Part shown: positions 1 through 12,200 of the stretch, one piece after another
Layout: each line of letters opens with the position of its first letter
Numbering within the stretch: position 1 is the stretch's first letter
Program-made: the position numbers and the translations under genes
Origin: Datisca glomerata
Taxonomy: Eukaryota; Streptophyta; Magnoliopsida; Cucurbitales; Datiscaceae
Direction of reading: 5' to 3'
Assembly: GCA_003255025.1 (NCBI GenBank)
Contig: QANY01003844.1
Location: 434,001-498,000 of the forward strand
DNA length: 64,000 nt
The notes under the pieces: model-generated
Databases searched by the model: none
Seen by the model: only the letters and a program-made list of their open reading frames with translations
What the model was told of the DNA's origin: nothing

Positions 1-1434
1 GTGTGGTCCTGTTGGTTATAGGTGGATGTGCCCAATTGAAAGGTATATCTCTAAACTTTTCCTTTACTTACACATCAAATATTTCGTGCACAATGTAATT
101 GTTGTCATATGATAGGAGTTTTCATACACTTAAGCAATATGATAGAAATAAAGCTCGCCTAAAGGGTTCGATTGCAGAAGCCTATATTGTTAATGAGTTG
201 TTGACTTTTTTCTCATTGTATCTCTGTGGCATTGAAACCAAATTGACGTAGAATGAGAGGAATGATGATGAGTACTTTAACAAACTAAATGAGGGGTCAG
301 TAGCTATCTTCACTCAACGAGCTCGTCCAATTGGTGGTAAGAAAATAGTTCAATTTTCTAAACAAGAATTAGAGATTGCCCAATGGTATATGCTGAATAA
401 TTGTGATGAGCTACAACTTTACTTAGTGTAAGTATATCAATAACATTATTAAGTTTAAGTTTCAATGGTTGTTTATATGTTATAAATCATTAAAATAAAA
501 TGATTAATATGTGCAGAGAGCACATGAGAGAATTAAATAGAGTTAGTTGGGTTGACTTAAGTTCAAGACATCGAAACTAATTTCCTGAATGGTTTAGAAA
601 TCGGGTATGTGTATATATTTGACTAAATATATATCATTAAAATTAGTACAGAAGTACCTAATAATTTTGTTATTTTTATTAAATCATTGAGTTGCGCGAT
701 CAAGGGTCATTAGAAGCCACTGATGATTTATATGTTTTAGCATTTGGTCCAAAAATCATGGCAGGTCATATTTTGGTTGTATTGTCAATGGCATTCGATA
801 CCATAATATAGATCGTGATCATCACCGGATAACCCAAAATAGTGGCTTAGTAGTTCCAGCAGAACATTAGGAAGAAGAGACTGAATTTTTTGGCATGTTA
901 AAAGAACTTATTGAGATGCAATATGTACAAGAAAGAAAAGTTATATTATTTAGAAGGGAATAGTTTGACATAAATGCAAAAATAAATAGAGTGAAGAGAG
1001 ATCTTGGTTTCACTTGTGTAAATGTGAGCCAAACTTGGTATGAAAATGAACTTTTTATTATCGCATCTCAAGCACAACAAGCCTTTTATGTTGATGATTG
1101 TAAATTTGGAGTCAATTGAAAAGTGGTGCAAAAGGTTCAACTTAGACATTTATAGGATGTTCCTGATATAGTACAAGAGATAGAACAAGATAAAGTCATA
1201 GGGCCTATTGAAATAACTTTGCCATCTATCGATCTAGATGAGTAAGAAACAATGTTATTTCGTAGGCATGACGCAGAACCTTCTGAAATAGATGCAAATG
1301 TTATTGGAGTAGAAGATAGTAATATTGAAGATAATGATTTTTATTGATGATGATGATAATGAAGATAACACTTCGATTAGTTATGATGATGATTGAGAGG
1401 ATATTATACCAAGTGATGATGATATAGATTGAAT
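1..1434 (+). pseudogene. CACTA (En/Spm-type) TNP2-like transposase, C-terminal part, decayed
   Basis: The reading begins before the window. Frame-hopping translation gives the conserved tail of plant CACTA transposases: GPVGYRWMCPIERYIS at the left edge, then GSIAEAYIVNE and FTQRARPIGGKKIVQFSKQE (the DUF4218 side), EHMRELNRVSWVDLSSRH, and after about 690 DRDHHRITQNSGLVVPAEH, FFGMLKELIEMQYV and VNVSQTWYENELFI (the DUF4216 side). Two introns look likely, 428-516 and 604-691, both GT-AG. Stops and small indels interrupt the frame and the end near 1434 is acidic (Asp/Glu). The intact protein would cut and move the element; this copy cannot. The family call is firm, exact exon limits are not. Confidence 0.85.
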
Positions 1435-1560
1435 TTTAAAGTAACGGTGAACCTGTTAGCCTAAAATATTCATTCATTTCTTCTTAAATTTGCTATAAGT
1501 TATTTTTTAAGCAATAACATGTTTAGGATCTTCTTTCGTGCCACTTATCTTTATGCAGGT

Positions 1561-2589
1561 TAATGTCTCCCAGAAGAAATCCTCCTCTTCCAAATCTAGA
1601 TCCTGCTGTAGGATCTTGTACTGATGAAGATGGTTCCCAAACAGATATATACTTTTTGTAATAGTTCTTATTATAATGGTTTCTTATTATTTGTTTTGTT
1701 GTAGGGGCTTCATCTTCTTCGAGGAGTGTGAGAAGGGTTCGCATGCCAACAAGAGGGATTTAGTTAGAGAGGTTAGTGAGCCAGTTCAGAAAATTATCAA
1801 TCGATACTCCTTCTCCCGGTGTTGCTAGACCTGTTGGAAAGTGGACCGTCAAATTCAACATTGAGATTGGTGTCCTCGTACTAAAATTCATACAACTTCA
1901 ATATGAGGTTTGGTCCAATGTGCTTGAAGAATTCCTGGTAGTTATAATTGATAAGCTGCAGGTAATAATGATACATCTATTTATTGTTATATTTTCTTTA
2001 TTGCGTGACTGATAAGATTATTATAGGTCTATTTTACTTTTGAATCGACCAGTAATGCTATAACCGATTGGATTAAATTTGAAGCAGTGAACACATATAA
2101 GAGATACAAGTACACATTACATAGACATTACAAAAAATTTAAAGATCCAATACTAGCACGACGACATCCTTATAACGATGTATCATATGATGATTGAGAT
2201 TGACTATGTATAGTTTAGGAGAAATTAGGGTAATTCCTATTATCAAAGCTTATTTATTACATTTTGATTATTTGACTAATTATTTCAATCATAAAACTCA
2301 TTTATTATAGGCTTGCTCAAAAACCAATTCTCAAAACCGTCAAAACCTTCCATACAATCATAATAGAGGGAATGTATCTTTTTTTATCATCGATTTCATC
2401 AGGTGAATCAAAATATTATTTTAGTACTCTTAATAATTTAGTATATAATAATTAACCACTCAAATTTTGTTGTATTTTAGACAGGAAGCTTCAACTGGGG
2501 TAGCACCTACTCGAATTGAAATGTTTTACAACACGCATTTCAGTGCTAAAAAAGGTTGGCAGAATGATACGGCTCACGAAAGATATGTG
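1561..2589 (+). pseudogene. CACTA second gene, TNPA-like (plant Ptta/En/Spm transposase family), decayed
   Basis: It follows the TNP2 remnant in the same direction, the normal order in plant CACTA elements. Readable exons give RKLSIDTPSPGVARPVGKWT and VVIIDKLQ (1775-1961), then YFTFESTSNAITDWIKFE and YKRYKYTLHRHYKKFKDP (2031-2150), KTNSQNRQNLPY (about 2324-2354), and GVAPTRIEMFYNTHFSAKKG with HERYV near the end (2499-2587). These match the shared blocks of the family: the RPVGK-like block, the HKHYKKF block, and the SRIEMF..THF block. Introns separate them. Stop codons such as TAG after RMPTRGI show decay. In related elements the product binds subterminal repeats. No CACTA 3' end was recognised downstream. 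Confidence 0.78.
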
Positions 2590-2615
2590 AGTACCCCCTC
2601 TAAAATATTTGCTAA

Positions 2616-3324
2616 TTGATGCTCATTGTTTTAATAATAGTGTTAGTTTCAATGTGTGTGTGGGTGTTGGGGGGCTTATCACCTTGTATCTGAACGTGCT
2701 AGATGATTTTCTAATATTATGCTTGATATTCCTTGTCTTGATAATAGTATTAGTTTCAATGTGTGTGTGTCTGTGTGTGTGGGGGGGGGGCGTTATCATT
2801 TTGTATAGAACGTGCTAGATGATTTTTGAATATTTTTTTATTGATGCTTATGTCTAAAGATAATATTGTTAGTTTTAATGTGGGTGTGTGTGTAGGGGGC
2901 TTATCACCTTGTATCTGAGCATGCTGGATGATGTTTGAATATTTTCTTATTGATGCTCCTTGTCTAAAGATAATAGTGTTAGTTTCAATGTGTGTGTGTG
3001 GAGGGGAGGGGTTATCACTTTGTATTTGAGCGTTTTGGATGATGTTTGAATATTTTTTTATTGATGCTCCTTATCTAAAAATAATAGTGTTAGTTTCAAT
3101 GTGTGTGTGGGGGGGGGGGTTATCACTTTGTATTTGACCGTGTTGGATGATGTTTGAATATTTTTTTATTGATGCTCCTTATCTAAAGATAATATTGTTA
3201 GTTTCAATGTATGTGTGAGTGTTTGGGGGGGACTTATAAACTTGTATGTGAGCGCGCTGGATGATGTTTGAATATTTTGTGATTGATGCTCCTTGTCTAA
3301 AGATAATAATATTGATTTCAATGT
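2616..3324. repeat. G-rich minisatellite, unit about 110 bp, six-plus copies
   Basis: Units start with TTGATGCTCC, continue through TAGTTTCAATGTGTGTGTG, a G run and TTATCACTTTGTAT, and end with GGATGATGTTTGAATATT. Starts are near 2616, 2725, 2840, 2950, 3060, 3170 and 3281; the last copy is partial. G runs reach 10 (2781-2790) and 11 (3109-3119) bases. The array directly follows the last TNPA-like exon, so it probably grew in an intron or 3' part of the CACTA element. Confidence 0.85.
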
Positions 3325-3640
3325 GTGGTTTCAAGTAACATGTCTAGACGACATATGATCCAACAAAACCTTCTTTGAGCACATCACATGGCAATTGACT
3401 ACACTCTATACCAGTTATAAGCCGAACAACGCAACACACAACAACTAAGATATGTGGTGCACTTAGCCAAACTAAAGTGAGATAAATAGAAGTCCATCCA
3501 CGCTCTGATATCAAATTGAAAAACCCCAACACAATCACTCCTTAAAAGTTAGGTCTTAAGAATATGATTATTGTGGTTTTATAATCAGTATAGAATCGCG
3601 GTACCCTTGCTATTTGGGATAATATTCTAAACAAAAATAA
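3325..3640 (-). other. Possible copia LTR end and primer-binding site, otherwise unassigned
   Basis: On the minus strand GGGGTTTTTCA is followed by ATTTGATATCAGAGC (about 3504-3530), one base off the usual TTTGGTATCAGAGC site that pairs with initiator methionine tRNA in Ty1-copia elements. I could not find the other end of an LTR or any gag sequence, so this may be a small relic. The rest of the interval shows nothing recognisable. Confidence 0.3.
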
Positions 3641-5568
3641 ATTATATAGATCTTAAAGGATTAAAAATAACGTAACAACATTTTAATTAATAAAACAATC
3701 CTTCTACCGATACCATTGGAAAACTAATGAAGAAAGGGGAAGAAAGTAGAGAATAATGAAATATTTGGCTCGTCCAAATACCTCACACAACATGGGAGGC
3801 TTGTCTGATGGAGAAGATGATACATAGTCATATGCAAGTACCGGACATCTCAGCTAAGAGCCACACACAAACTGTAGATCTAGAAAGCAGAAAAACTAAA
3901 ATGAGAAAATACATCCGAAACGAGAAAACCCTCATAAAAATTGGGGGACAACTATCATAGATCTTGACCCATGGACAATTAACACAAATCTAAATCCAAA
4001 TCTACCTTACAGGATAAAAACAATCATAGATCAAGATCTTGGAGTACAACTAAAAGAAAATAAAACAACTACAGACAAGCAAGAACCACTCTCCAGAGAG
4101 GGAAGTCAAACGCGACGTCCTTCTCGGGTAAATAAGGCTAGTCATTGAGCAAGCAAACCTCTGTGATGTTGTGGGTATGCTGGATAGTTGATTGGTGATC
4201 TATAGTCAAGTTATAGATAAACGACTTATATTATCTCTTAATATGTTTTAACTATAATCTGTAACTTTTTAACGGTGATTTATCTTCTAACTTGAAAATA
4301 TGTAATAAATTCTTTACTTGAGAGAGAACTTGCACCATATCAATTGGGAATTCTTTTTCAGTGATTTCATTATCCTTATTAGTCATGATCAGCCTGACCA
4401 TCATCCTTTGAAGAAGCAAATTATATCTTTAGGGGATCAAAATAATTATTTAAAAGATTAAATAAATTTAGAAGGACTCATCTTCCTTTGCAAATCTGTA
4501 TATGCTTGCATTGCTTTGCATGGACTTGATTTCGTCATTTTACGACATGTAAATTCTAACAAAATCTAGAATCGGATGCTTCCCTTCAATTATTTGGTTT
4601 CTCAAGATGAAAAATTTGATTCATTGTTTCAAAATTTCAGTACGAGTAGATGAAATTTTCTAAGCATATGATTCTAAGATTTCTAGCTACTAATAATATT
4701 CTAACCATTAATTGCACTAGAGTAATCAGAATATCCATTTTCAACTCGAAATTGCGAGAAAAGGAAAAGAAAAGAAAAGATTCCCATGCATGGCTGCTTT
4801 CTAAAAAAATGGATTAGGAACACATCTCTTCATTATCCCTTTACACAGGTTTTTATATATAATTCATTTTAGCTAAAAGCATATACCAAAATTCTACAAG
4901 TACTATATCCGACATGTTCTATACTTTGATATGTGGTAAGGAGAGGCTTTCATGCCAATTTGTTTAGTACAAAGATTATATCTTTCCAGAATGGATTTTC
5001 AGTGAAGTATATGCTCAACTTTGCATCTTACATGTTTGATAATAATCCAACTGTTTTCGAATGGTTGGTAAAAGGTTCTGATTCTTTATGTGAAAATATA
5101 ATATGTTTGGAGAAATTAATGGTAGGAAAAGATTGACATGGATTTATATTTACGTACAACTGAATGAACAAGTGCCATCTGCCGGATTCTTAACTAACTG
5201 ACTATATTCTATTGAATGTATTTTCCATATTATAAATTAATGTATTACTGAAAGAGTAATTGTTAATTAATAAACAAATGGCACATAGGTTTTTTTCTTA
5301 ATAGGTTTTCAACGAGGTACCCTTGAGTTGGTTTGTTATTTTACTTAATTTAATGTTGTTGTTTTTTGTTTACCTATAGGCTGTATTACTTTAAACAGTT
5401 TGTATTTTTTTTTTCTTTCTATTATTTTAACTTTTCTTAAGTTTGGTGCTCGGGTCTATTACGATGCTTGTTTAGTTAGGATACTTATTGATCTCTTTAA
5501 TGTCCCTCACTCAGGCTTCGTTCTTATTCAGAAAAAAAACGTCTTAGCAAATGATCTAAGAACTATTA
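3641..5568. other. Intergenic, no gene recognised
   Basis: Mostly AT-rich with a few more mixed stretches (3700-4180). The short open frames at 4933-5136 and 5400-5585 show no motif, good start context or codon pattern that would support a gene. No repeat of note. Confidence 0.5.
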
Positions 5569-6935
5569 TCTATATTATATATTAAATATAAATATAAATG
5601 AGAGAAATATTTTTAGATAATATTACCTTTAACTACCTTTAAAAAATTTTAAATTATTTTTAAACTCAAAATGAAACATATAAAATCACATAAAGAATTT
5701 TTCAACTATTTTATTTAAATTATGATATTTAACTTTAAAGGTGTTTTCTCCTCATTATGCTATCTAAAATAAAAAAAATCAAATTATAGGTAAAGAATTA
5801 GTCTCCAATTAAGTTTTATTTCTTTAGCTAATTTATGTAGCATCGATTACAAGACTACTTTAAAATATGAAAAAAATAGTATTCAGCACATTAAACGAAT
5901 ATCTTTTTCTATAAATAATTTGTCTTAATCAATTTGACTCGAATTATTTTTTCATACTCAAGTACATCATTCTATATTCTCATGTGGATAAATTATATTT
6001 TCACGTGGATAAAATTTGACAGTTAAAACATCATCGATAAAGATACATGCATCGCACATGATACTTGATTAGCACTCTTGAATGCTTGAAAAATACTTTA
6101 TCAACTTTCTTACTATTAATTAAAGGTACTTTTAGAATTATAATAAATTGATGTAGCTGAGAAGAAAAACACTTTGATTTAAATTTTTTTTCAAAAAATA
6201 CGTGAGAACAACTTTTTTGTACATGTTTCTCTTCTTGTTTTCCTTAAAATTATTAAACCGTCATTTACTAATGACTATTTTGAAATAATTTCTATGATAG
6301 TAATAAAAATAAAAACATCTTTCAAACAAATTTGATAGAAGAAAAAACTGAGTTAAATTATATATTATGACATATAAATTTATAAATGTCACAGAATTAT
6401 ATCATTTCATGATATTATTTTTCCCAACTCAAAGTAAGAGACAAAAGTCATAAATTCAAAAGGATAATAGTTTTAACCATAATTGTGATAAGGGATGTAA
6501 TATCAAACTCAACTATGAAAAAAATTAAGTGAAGAAAAATATGAAGGGAAAGCGGATTAGTTAATGAATTAAGTGATTTTTTTAAATTCAGAAATTGATG
6601 TAATTTGATTTTATTTATTAATTATCGTATGGATATCTTTCAAAAAATAGATTTAAGAACAAAGGAACTAAAATGTGAAAAATATTACTTTATGTATGCG
6701 ACAAAACTATATACATTTTTAATTGACTTGATGATAATTACATTTCTTATATTTTCAGTTGCTATCTCTATAATAAAATGTTACTGAAAATGAATGGCTT
6801 TTTTTATCTTCATTTTCTTATTACTTATATGAGTCTCATAAAGTCATCATGAAAGCACATATAGGGATAAAAATATATTATTAAATGTATATAAAACTTG
6901 TAAGTTCACATATTAGGCACGTATAAAAAAACTAG
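5569..6935 (+). mobile_element. Helitron-like candidate, non-autonomous
   Basis: The left end reads A|TCTATATTATATATTAAAT and soon has AATGAGAGAAAT, which recurs at the matching place in the repeat pair at 24228-25520. The right end reads GGCACGTATAAAAAAACTAG|T. That gives the host A/T insertion point and the TC...CTAG ends expected of Helitrons. The usual 3' hairpin is not clear, only its right arm (GCACGTAT). The interior is AT-rich and has no Rep/helicase. This is a tentative structural call. Confidence 0.3.
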
Positions 6936-8690
6936 TATATCTAAAAGTGTGGATGTTAAATATTTTTGACAACTTATGTCAACCTTTCCCACAAAATCAC
7001 TAAATTGACATTTAACTTAAAATTAAATGTTATCATAATAATGAATTTATTGAATTAACTGAATTTTTTTGTACTTTAAATTACATAAGTAATTACTATT
7101 TATATATTTTTTATGATTTATTATTAAAATATAATATACTCTAATTGACATATATTGGATAATAGTAAACTTATACATGTGACAAAATTCATGTACTTTT
7201 TAAGATTGACACATATTAACTTATACATTTGACAAAATTATACGTGTATCGTAATTTACTAGATGATGTTGTTACAGCTTATTCAAACTAAGAGAGAAAA
7301 GTCTTAATCAAATAACTACGCACAATACTTTCGAGAAAAAAATGACAAGAAAGATATCATCAAATTCATGTACTTTTTACTTTCATTAATATCCCACAAT
7401 CACGAAGAAATGCATTATATTCTGTAAAGAAGAAAGTGAAGGATCAAGATTAGCTTATAAAAATATGAATTTTGGATTTAAAAAATTGAAAAGTTAATGT
7501 ATTTTTATTTTCTTAGTAGATAAGTAAATTTGATTACTAAATTAAATGTGCAAATAAATACGAAAATAACTTTTGCAAAAGATAAATAGAACTTAGAGAC
7601 CTTAAAACTAGATTATTTGTTAATTAGCTTTAAAATTTTAAAACTAAATAAGTAATATGCCCTAATGTTTCTGCAATATCTCACATTTAAACTTATATAT
7701 CTTCTTCTTTTTTACGTTTTCACTCGTAATGGAATGTGATGGAGAGAGAATGGCAACATTATCCTCACTTTTTTTTATTTCCAGTCTTACTATAAAAACA
7801 TATATATTAACCAAAAAACACATTGACATATATAATAAAATTTTGTATGCACGCGTCTAAAAATTAGTATAAAAAACATTGCAATCAAAAGCACTTTGCA
7901 CTCAAAATACATCATTCTTAAAAACACATCATTAATCAATTTTTCATGTTAGTGTTTTTTTCTGTAACCTTAATACTGATTGCTGAGAATGGATTTAGAT
8001 TCTTATAACGTGTATGTAAAGAATCATAATCTTCCGGAGAGTTGGAAGAGAAGATGATAGAATACAAAGAATAAGTTGGATTATATATGGATTGCAATCA
8101 AATGAATAAATACCTTATGTTCCCAATTTGAAATAATTATATAATTTTAATGACGGTATAAAGTTTTATTCTCTTGTACTTGCAATCTTTTTCCCAAAAA
8201 ATTATATTATAAGAAGTAGCAAGATAACTCTGTTAATGAAAAAATCTATAAGCTAAAGTGTTCATCACATCCATTTTAATTAACATATTTTGCAATTCTA
8301 CCCACGTAAAATCATCTATTGGTATGTTTCGGGTTAATGTTTGTGTCGTTTAAATTTATACTTGAGCATGGGACATCAAGAAAATCAAGAAGCATTTGGA
8401 CTTTGGACGAGATTAGCACCCAACTACACCTCAAACACTTGACCACTAGACCTAAGAAAAAACTGATATAATTAAAGAAAGAAAAGAATGCAAAATGTTT
8501 AAAGTAATCCAATAAAAGGGAATAATAACAAAAAAAAAAACAAGTTGGGAGAAAAAACTAACTGAAGGATGCCTCGGGTTGAGTAATTATTAGTTAATTA
8601 AGTGTACAAAATGTAAAATTATTAGGGGAGAAGACAAACAATAAACATAAGTATCCCGAGTTTGCTTGTTTTCTGAACGAACAATGTCAT
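6936..8690. other. AT-rich intergenic with more Helitron-like ends
   Basis: No gene seen. TATATCTAAAAGTG at 6937 resembles the start of the related repeats. At 7238-7262 TACGTGTATCGTA, a short hairpin (TACG/CGTA), leads into ATTTACTAG, a second possible Helitron 3' end. A short direct repeat, about ACTTATACAT(G/T)TGACAAAATT, occurs near 7169-7189 and 7220-7239. Confidence 0.35.
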
Positions 8691-10003
8691 TTTTTTATAA
8701 CTGAAAAATATATTAAGAAGCAAAAGAAACAGCAAGGGGCACACTTCAGGGGTCAGAATAAACTCATAAAGAAGGCAACTCCAGAAAGACGACACAAAGA
8801 GAACAACACAAGTTCAAGTGCTCTACCCACTTAAAGCATCATAAGAACCATTGAGCATGGATAAACTTATTAATACTAGAATTTGGAAAATATTTTTGCA
8901 TGGTTCCACAACTTATCTCTAATTGTACAAAAAATAAAATTGCAAATGGCCTTCCTATCTCTAATCTTATCATAAAAGAGTCTAAGAATCCTTTCTTTCC
9001 ATATATTAATCACAAAGGAAATTAAAGCAACCTTTGAAACTAAGGTTCTAAGGTCATTCCTTTCGGTGAAAACGAGGAGCCATCTAGTAAGCTGTTGCCG
9101 TTTTGTGCACCTGCTTTGGCGACCAGCTTGAGCAAAATACTGTCCCAAATAGCTTGGGATAAAGAACAAGTAATGAAGAGGTGATCGCTAGTTTCCTAGT
9201 GGCCAAAGTAGAGGGCACAATCAAAATTGTGAGTAACATCCTAGTCAAGGAGCTTGTTATTTATTAACAACCTATCCTTGAAAGCTAGCCAAGTGACAAA
9301 GCTGTGTCTAAGAATGTTGTAAGAGTACCAAACAAGCTTGGGTCAATCAAGCTCATCTCTATTTTTTCTGCATCATAAGCATGACTAACGAGAAATATCC
9401 ATTATGAGAAGGCTTTCAAATCGATTCATCATTGTATAGGGGTTGAGGCTTCTCCCGGGAGGTTGAGGCAGTTTTGATCATAATAAGGGCATGTTTATTG
9501 GTAACTGCCAGCTTCACTCTTCATCAAGAAAACATTGTTGACCTTGACATTCAAATCCCAACTAGTGTCCAGAGACAAACTCCTCCGGAATCTAGTCCAA
9601 ATTTTACCAAAGGATGCCAAGGATAATCCTAAAGAGAGGTGTTGTCAACATTACACACTTTCACTATATAATTATCAGAAAATAAGTCTCTAGACTTGAG
9701 AAGTTTCCTCCACACCTAAGAACAATCCTTATGGATCTTAATAGTGAAGACATACTACCTTTTAACTAGATATTGATGCCACTATTTAGTCCAAATAGAT
9801 CTTTTAGGGTTATAGATAAGATACCATAAGTGTTTGGTTGTGGCTGTAGAGTTCCACACAAATCTCTAATCCTCAATCCCTCATGCTACCTTCAGAAGGA
9901 AAACATGTTTCCACTTGACCTTTGCCCCAGAATACTACTCAGCATTACCTAAGTAATCGAAATTCATAAGGATACCCTGAATATCAAACATGAATATCTT
10001 AGG
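8691..10003 (-). pseudogene. LINE (L1-type) 3' half: end of RT, zf-RVT domain, 3' tail
   Basis: Read on the minus strand from 10003 down. It gives ILMNFDYLGNAE, then KVKWKHVFLLKVA and FVWNSTATTKHLWYLIYN (the post-RT wrapper), DCSWVWRKLLKSRDLF, and further down WLAFKDRLLINNKLLD, HNFDCALYFGH.ETSDHLF and SLSQAIWDSIL, which is the zinc-binding RT-associated domain (zf-RVT). Many stops. The 3' untranslated part ends near 8691 in an A-rich tail (TTATAAAAAAA on the minus strand). The upstream RT half lies at 16000-16880; the gypsy element 10009-15994 separates the two. Confidence 0.82.
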
Positions 10004-10008
10004 CATGA
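10004..10008. repeat. Target-site duplication CATGA (left copy)
   Basis: CATGA directly precedes the gypsy LTR end TGTTATG (10009). The same five bases directly follow the other LTR end at 15995-15999. Five base pairs is the usual Ty3-gypsy target duplication. Confidence 0.8.
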
Positions 10009-11243
10009 TGTTATGAATTTTTTTTATAGTGCAATTGTACACTGTCGTCGTTAAGTAATAATTTTTTATAAAATAGAGTATCGTCCATAAGATTGATTGA
10101 TATTAATAATTGAAATTAACTAAACCTTAATTCTACTTGAGAATGTCAAAAAGTTAGAATTTTTAATTAAACTAAACTTCTAATTAAACTAAAACGATAA
10201 ATATTTGACAAAGATAAAATTTGAATAGTTAAAAATTCTAGGATTTTCGATTTCACCAAACAAAACATGCTAAAAATTCAAATTCTCAATCAATTAATGT
10301 TTATTAAGAACATTGATAGTAAATTTCTTTAATATAATTATCAATCTTTTTCAAGCATCGATAATCATGAATCAAAAATAGGAATCCTAGATCTCTGTCA
10401 AGATTCAATATAATGAAACTTATTAAGCACAAGAAATTATAGTTGCTACACTAGATTCATAATTATCTCTAAATTATGAAATTCTAATGGTGTTATAAAC
10501 AAATGGCAGACTCAATCATCACTTCTCAGTCTCATAATTAAATCCAAAATTATATAATAGTTGGCCAGACAATCACAAGCATTAAAAACAAATTATAACA
10601 CTCAATAATACTGAATAAACATCGATTGAATTAAAAATTAATATTTATGAACAATCATAGTTTGGCTACATCGTAGCCCTAGATAAAAAATTAGAACATA
10701 ATAAAATAAGAAATCATTCTACAAATATTCATAAACATAGAGAAAGAAGGGAAGAAAAACTAGTTTTAAGGATGAAATTGAAGTTGAAAATCATTTCTGA
10801 GTTCGATCTTCTTGTTCTCCTCTACAAAAGTCTTCTACTTTGCCCCTCACATTCAGAAAACGTCCAAAGACGCTTCTAAAACTCTAAGATATTATATTTA
10901 TACACTAGGGTTCATCAAGGATTATATTTAAGCAAAAAAAAATCACAAAACAAAAAATCTAAAATCGCGCCAGCGTCCGATGGTGGGAGCCAGTGTCACG
11001 ACGCTGGCCAATCTATCACGTGCCAGAGTCGCAACGCTGTGAAGCTAGAGCCACGATGCTGGCGTTCTGTACTGCCAGCGTCACGATGCTAGCCCTCCTA
11101 CCCAGTTCCGTTCTTTTAGCGATATTTCTGAATTTTTGACTTCCAAATCTTTCTAAATCAATTCAAATGCAATTGAATATCAAACCTACAAGATATAAAT
11201 AAAAATAAACATAAATCTAAAATAACTAACAAAAATAAGGCCA
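10009..11243 (-). repeat. 3' LTR of gypsy copy 1, first about 40 bp missing
   Basis: It aligns with 14788-15994 over nearly its whole length, for example TATAGTGCA.TTGTACACT near one end and AATTGAATATCAAACCTACA near the other. It includes a GC-rich block at 10969-11100 with several CCAGCGTCACGACGCTGG-like palindromes. Beyond 11243 the sequence departs from the 5' LTR, so the TGATGAGTG start seen at 15994 is lost here. Confidence 0.85.
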
Positions 11244-12200
11244 AAGAGGAGAAACTTATTCACAATCTAAAAGAACTCAAGTCTAAGAGGTTACGAAATC
11301 AAACTTATTCACAATTTTTTTATAAATCAAATCTTCTCCCATTCATCCAAATTTTCATAGCTCAAAACATATTCCTAGAACATTTAAATACTATGAGTAA
11401 AAATGGTTAAAGAGGAGAAACTATTTATGAGGTTTGAAAGTTATTTTGGGTGATAAAAAATATGGCTATGTAAGCTCAACAGGGATGACTAGGGAAACAA
11501 TTATGCACATGTTGGCTCAAAAAGCTCAAACAGTCTAACTATGGCCTAAATCATGTTCTAAGTGAAGTGTAGCCTAGAATTTTACCTCGAACAACAATAA
11601 AATTGGTTCTAGAGTTTTTATGGGATCATAATGATTTCCTAAGTCACATAAACCTACTCTAAGCATAAAGATAATCAAGCGCACAAGGCTAGGTGCTCAA
11701 TATGCTTGGATTCTCTAGTGTAATGCAAATTAATACTTGGTTCATACACACACCGATACAAAAATTCATGATTTTTTTCAAAGCTATCAATAATTCAAAA
11801 CCAATCTCATCATTGGTGTTATTGTTTTCAACAACAAAACGCCAAAAAAATGAAATATAAATTAAAGCCATTACCCCCAAACTTAAAAACTTTCATTGTC
11901 CTCAATGAAAAAAAATAAAGTATGTAAAAGGGAGTAAGTAGAGTGGACTTCCCTGAATAATGATGAGCTATCATCCTCGTCAGTCGCTGCATTATTTTTG
12001 TTGTCTCCAACTAAGAGGAATGTGGGTCATGAGCCAAATTTGTCCATAATTTATATATATATATATATAAACTTGAAGAAAAACAAAAATAAAATAAGCA
12101 AAAGAAAATTAAAAAAAACTAAAAAATGAAATAACAGAAATATAATCGGGTTGCTTCCCGGTAGCTCTTGCTTTAATGTCTTTAGCCAGACATATTGATC
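11244..12200 (-). other. Gypsy 3' non-coding domain
   Basis: On the minus strand, 12181-12148 reads GACATTAAAGCAAGAGCTAC then GGGAAGCAACCCG. This resembles the block (GTTAAACAAGCGCTTNTGGG-type) found just after integrase in plant Athila/Tat elements. 11910-11873 reads TTGAGGACAATGAAAG and then AAGTTTGGGGGTAA, another hallmark of that region. A (TA)n run lies at about 12051-12069. No convincing ORF. Confidence 0.7.
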
